This document shows positions 62,801 to 64,000 of a stretch of DNA of 64,000 bases, piece by piece. Under the pieces are notes generated by a model. That model was not told the origin of the DNA. It made no database searches and saw only the letters and a list, made by a program, of their open reading frames with translations. The first letter of the stretch is position 1; the number at the start of each line of letters is the position of its first letter. The stretch comes from Neelides folsomi (lineage: Eukaryota; Arthropoda; Collembola; Neelipleona; Neelidae), in the NCBI GenBank assembly GCA_034687125.1, contig JAQGBZ010000153.1:62001-126000 (forward strand), read 5' to 3'. Position numbers and translations under genes: made by a program.

Positions 62801-64000
62801 TTTTATTATCATAAACAAAAACAAAGCCTAGCATTTTAAAAAATCCTCATACTTATCCTCATGCTTGTGGTTATAAAGTTTATCTAGCGTTCGCGGTTAT
62901 ACCAAAGTAATAAAAAAGTGTTCATTTTGCTCTTGAGGGAAGGGGTGGGAGAAGTAAGTAAAAAAGGTGAAACAAGATTGATTGATTAACCTCTGTTTTC
63001 GGGTGAAAGTAATAGAAGAAATGAATGAACTCGAGGTGAAGGAGAAGAATAGAAAAAGGCGGAAAACCAGAGGGGATGAAGTATAAGAAAAATAAAAAGA
63101 TTCTCCCCTCCTGCGACGATATAAAATAATCCGTAGAAAAAGTAAAAAAAAATAATAATCGGATCCTCGTGAAGATTCTGTGAGAGATTTCTAACATGGG
63201 AGCGTGTGGGTTCACTTATAATTCCTTCTCGGGCCTTCTGATCGCTTCCTTTGTTCTAATAGAGGGATGGTCGGTGAACTCCTTTGGATCCACCCTTCTC
63301 TCAGACCAATTAGATTAGGCTGGAGATGACATGTGTTCCTGATAGCTTTTTGATGTCGATTTTATTTCTCCAAGTTTGGTTGACCGTAAAATTTTCCCCT
63401 TTGGTTATTTCGGAAGTTTCTTCCGAAAGTTCTAACTATAGCGGGGAAGGTTTTTCTCTTTCTTCTTTTATTATGAAATGAGCCGGACAGATCGACGCGA
63501 ATGAATTGAATTCCGACCACGAAATAATTCACACAACTTTACTCTCACCCGATGGAGAGACAAAGTGTCATAAATAAACTATTGCCAATGCTTTTCGTCA
63601 ATTTAATTGACTTTTGTCTCTCTCTTCGTTTGTAATAAAAAGAGAAACACGCCTTGTTGCGTTCAGTCGTTTATTCCCTTGAGTGACAACCGAGTATATC
63701 TGCTCATTCAAATAAACATTCTTCAACTCTTTTACGGCCCTAAATGCTCTCAATTTCTTTAAAGTGTATTTGATAGACCTCGACTTAAATAACAATTGTT
63801 TAAAGGTTTCTAAACTTTATTTTAATGGGACAATTTAATTTCACATTAAAACTTTAAATAAACTACCTACATGATTAAATTGGATATTTTTAATATTTTT
63901 CTGTATATGTTAAAAAAATTGATCTTATATTGGTAATTTTTTTCCTTTATAAATACATGTTTTTCTATCAAGTTAACTATCTGCAGATAATTAATTATTG
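59875..64000. other. Sequence upstream of the DDR gene
   Basis: About 4.1 kb of AT-rich DNA with GC-richer stretches at 61220-61610 and 63180-63560. The receptor promoter and any non-coding first exons may be here or beyond the window. I found no recognisable gene; the open frames present are short and low in complexity. Confidence 0.4.

Overview
The window is nuclear DNA of a small-genome arthropod with AT-rich, intron-rich genes. The style (short, AT-rich introns in housekeeping genes, long introns in a receptor gene, several TA-flanked mariner-type elements) would suit a copepod such as a caligid sea louse, but the species is an inference and cannot be proved from this sequence alone. No bacterial or viral features were seen.

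Layout: (1) 1-1278, minus strand: the 5' two thirds of QTRT1, the catalytic subunit of eukaryotic tRNA-guanine transglycosylase, running off the left edge. (2) 1279-2144: a divergent intergenic region that must hold both promoters, with a likely 5'UTR intron of the next gene. (3) 2145-6944, plus strand: a complete cytosolic valyl-tRNA synthetase gene in 14 coding exons (1176 aa by my splicing). (4) 6945-8302: convergent 3' ends. (5) 8303-59745, minus strand: one discoidin domain receptor (DDR) tyrosine-kinase gene spread over 51 kb. I could rebuild it in 19 coding exons, 963 aa, with every splice phase matching: signal peptide, discoidin domain, discoidin-like domain, one membrane segment, long juxtamembrane region and kinase domain. 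(6) 59746-64000: 5'UTR and upstream sequence.

The two tRNA genes are arranged head to head and both act on tRNA: one modifies the wobble base of His, Asn, Asp and Tyr tRNAs, the other charges valine tRNA. The DDR gene takes up most of the window, and its introns carry the mobile DNA: a 578-bp mariner-type remnant (29 kb), a 542-bp fold-back MITE (39 kb) and two related mariner fragments joined at a single TA (43 kb).

The most interesting signals are in the DDR protein. Its kinase domain keeps the ATP-binding lysine and HRD...N catalytic residues but has DLA in place of DFG, lacks the middle glycine of the ATP loop and has Ser for the invariant Asp of helix F. The spacing between the beta-3 lysine and helix-C glutamate is ten residues too short unless a 33-base in-frame microexon candidate at 11941-11973 is used. 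Three of the five collagen-contact positions I could align are also changed.
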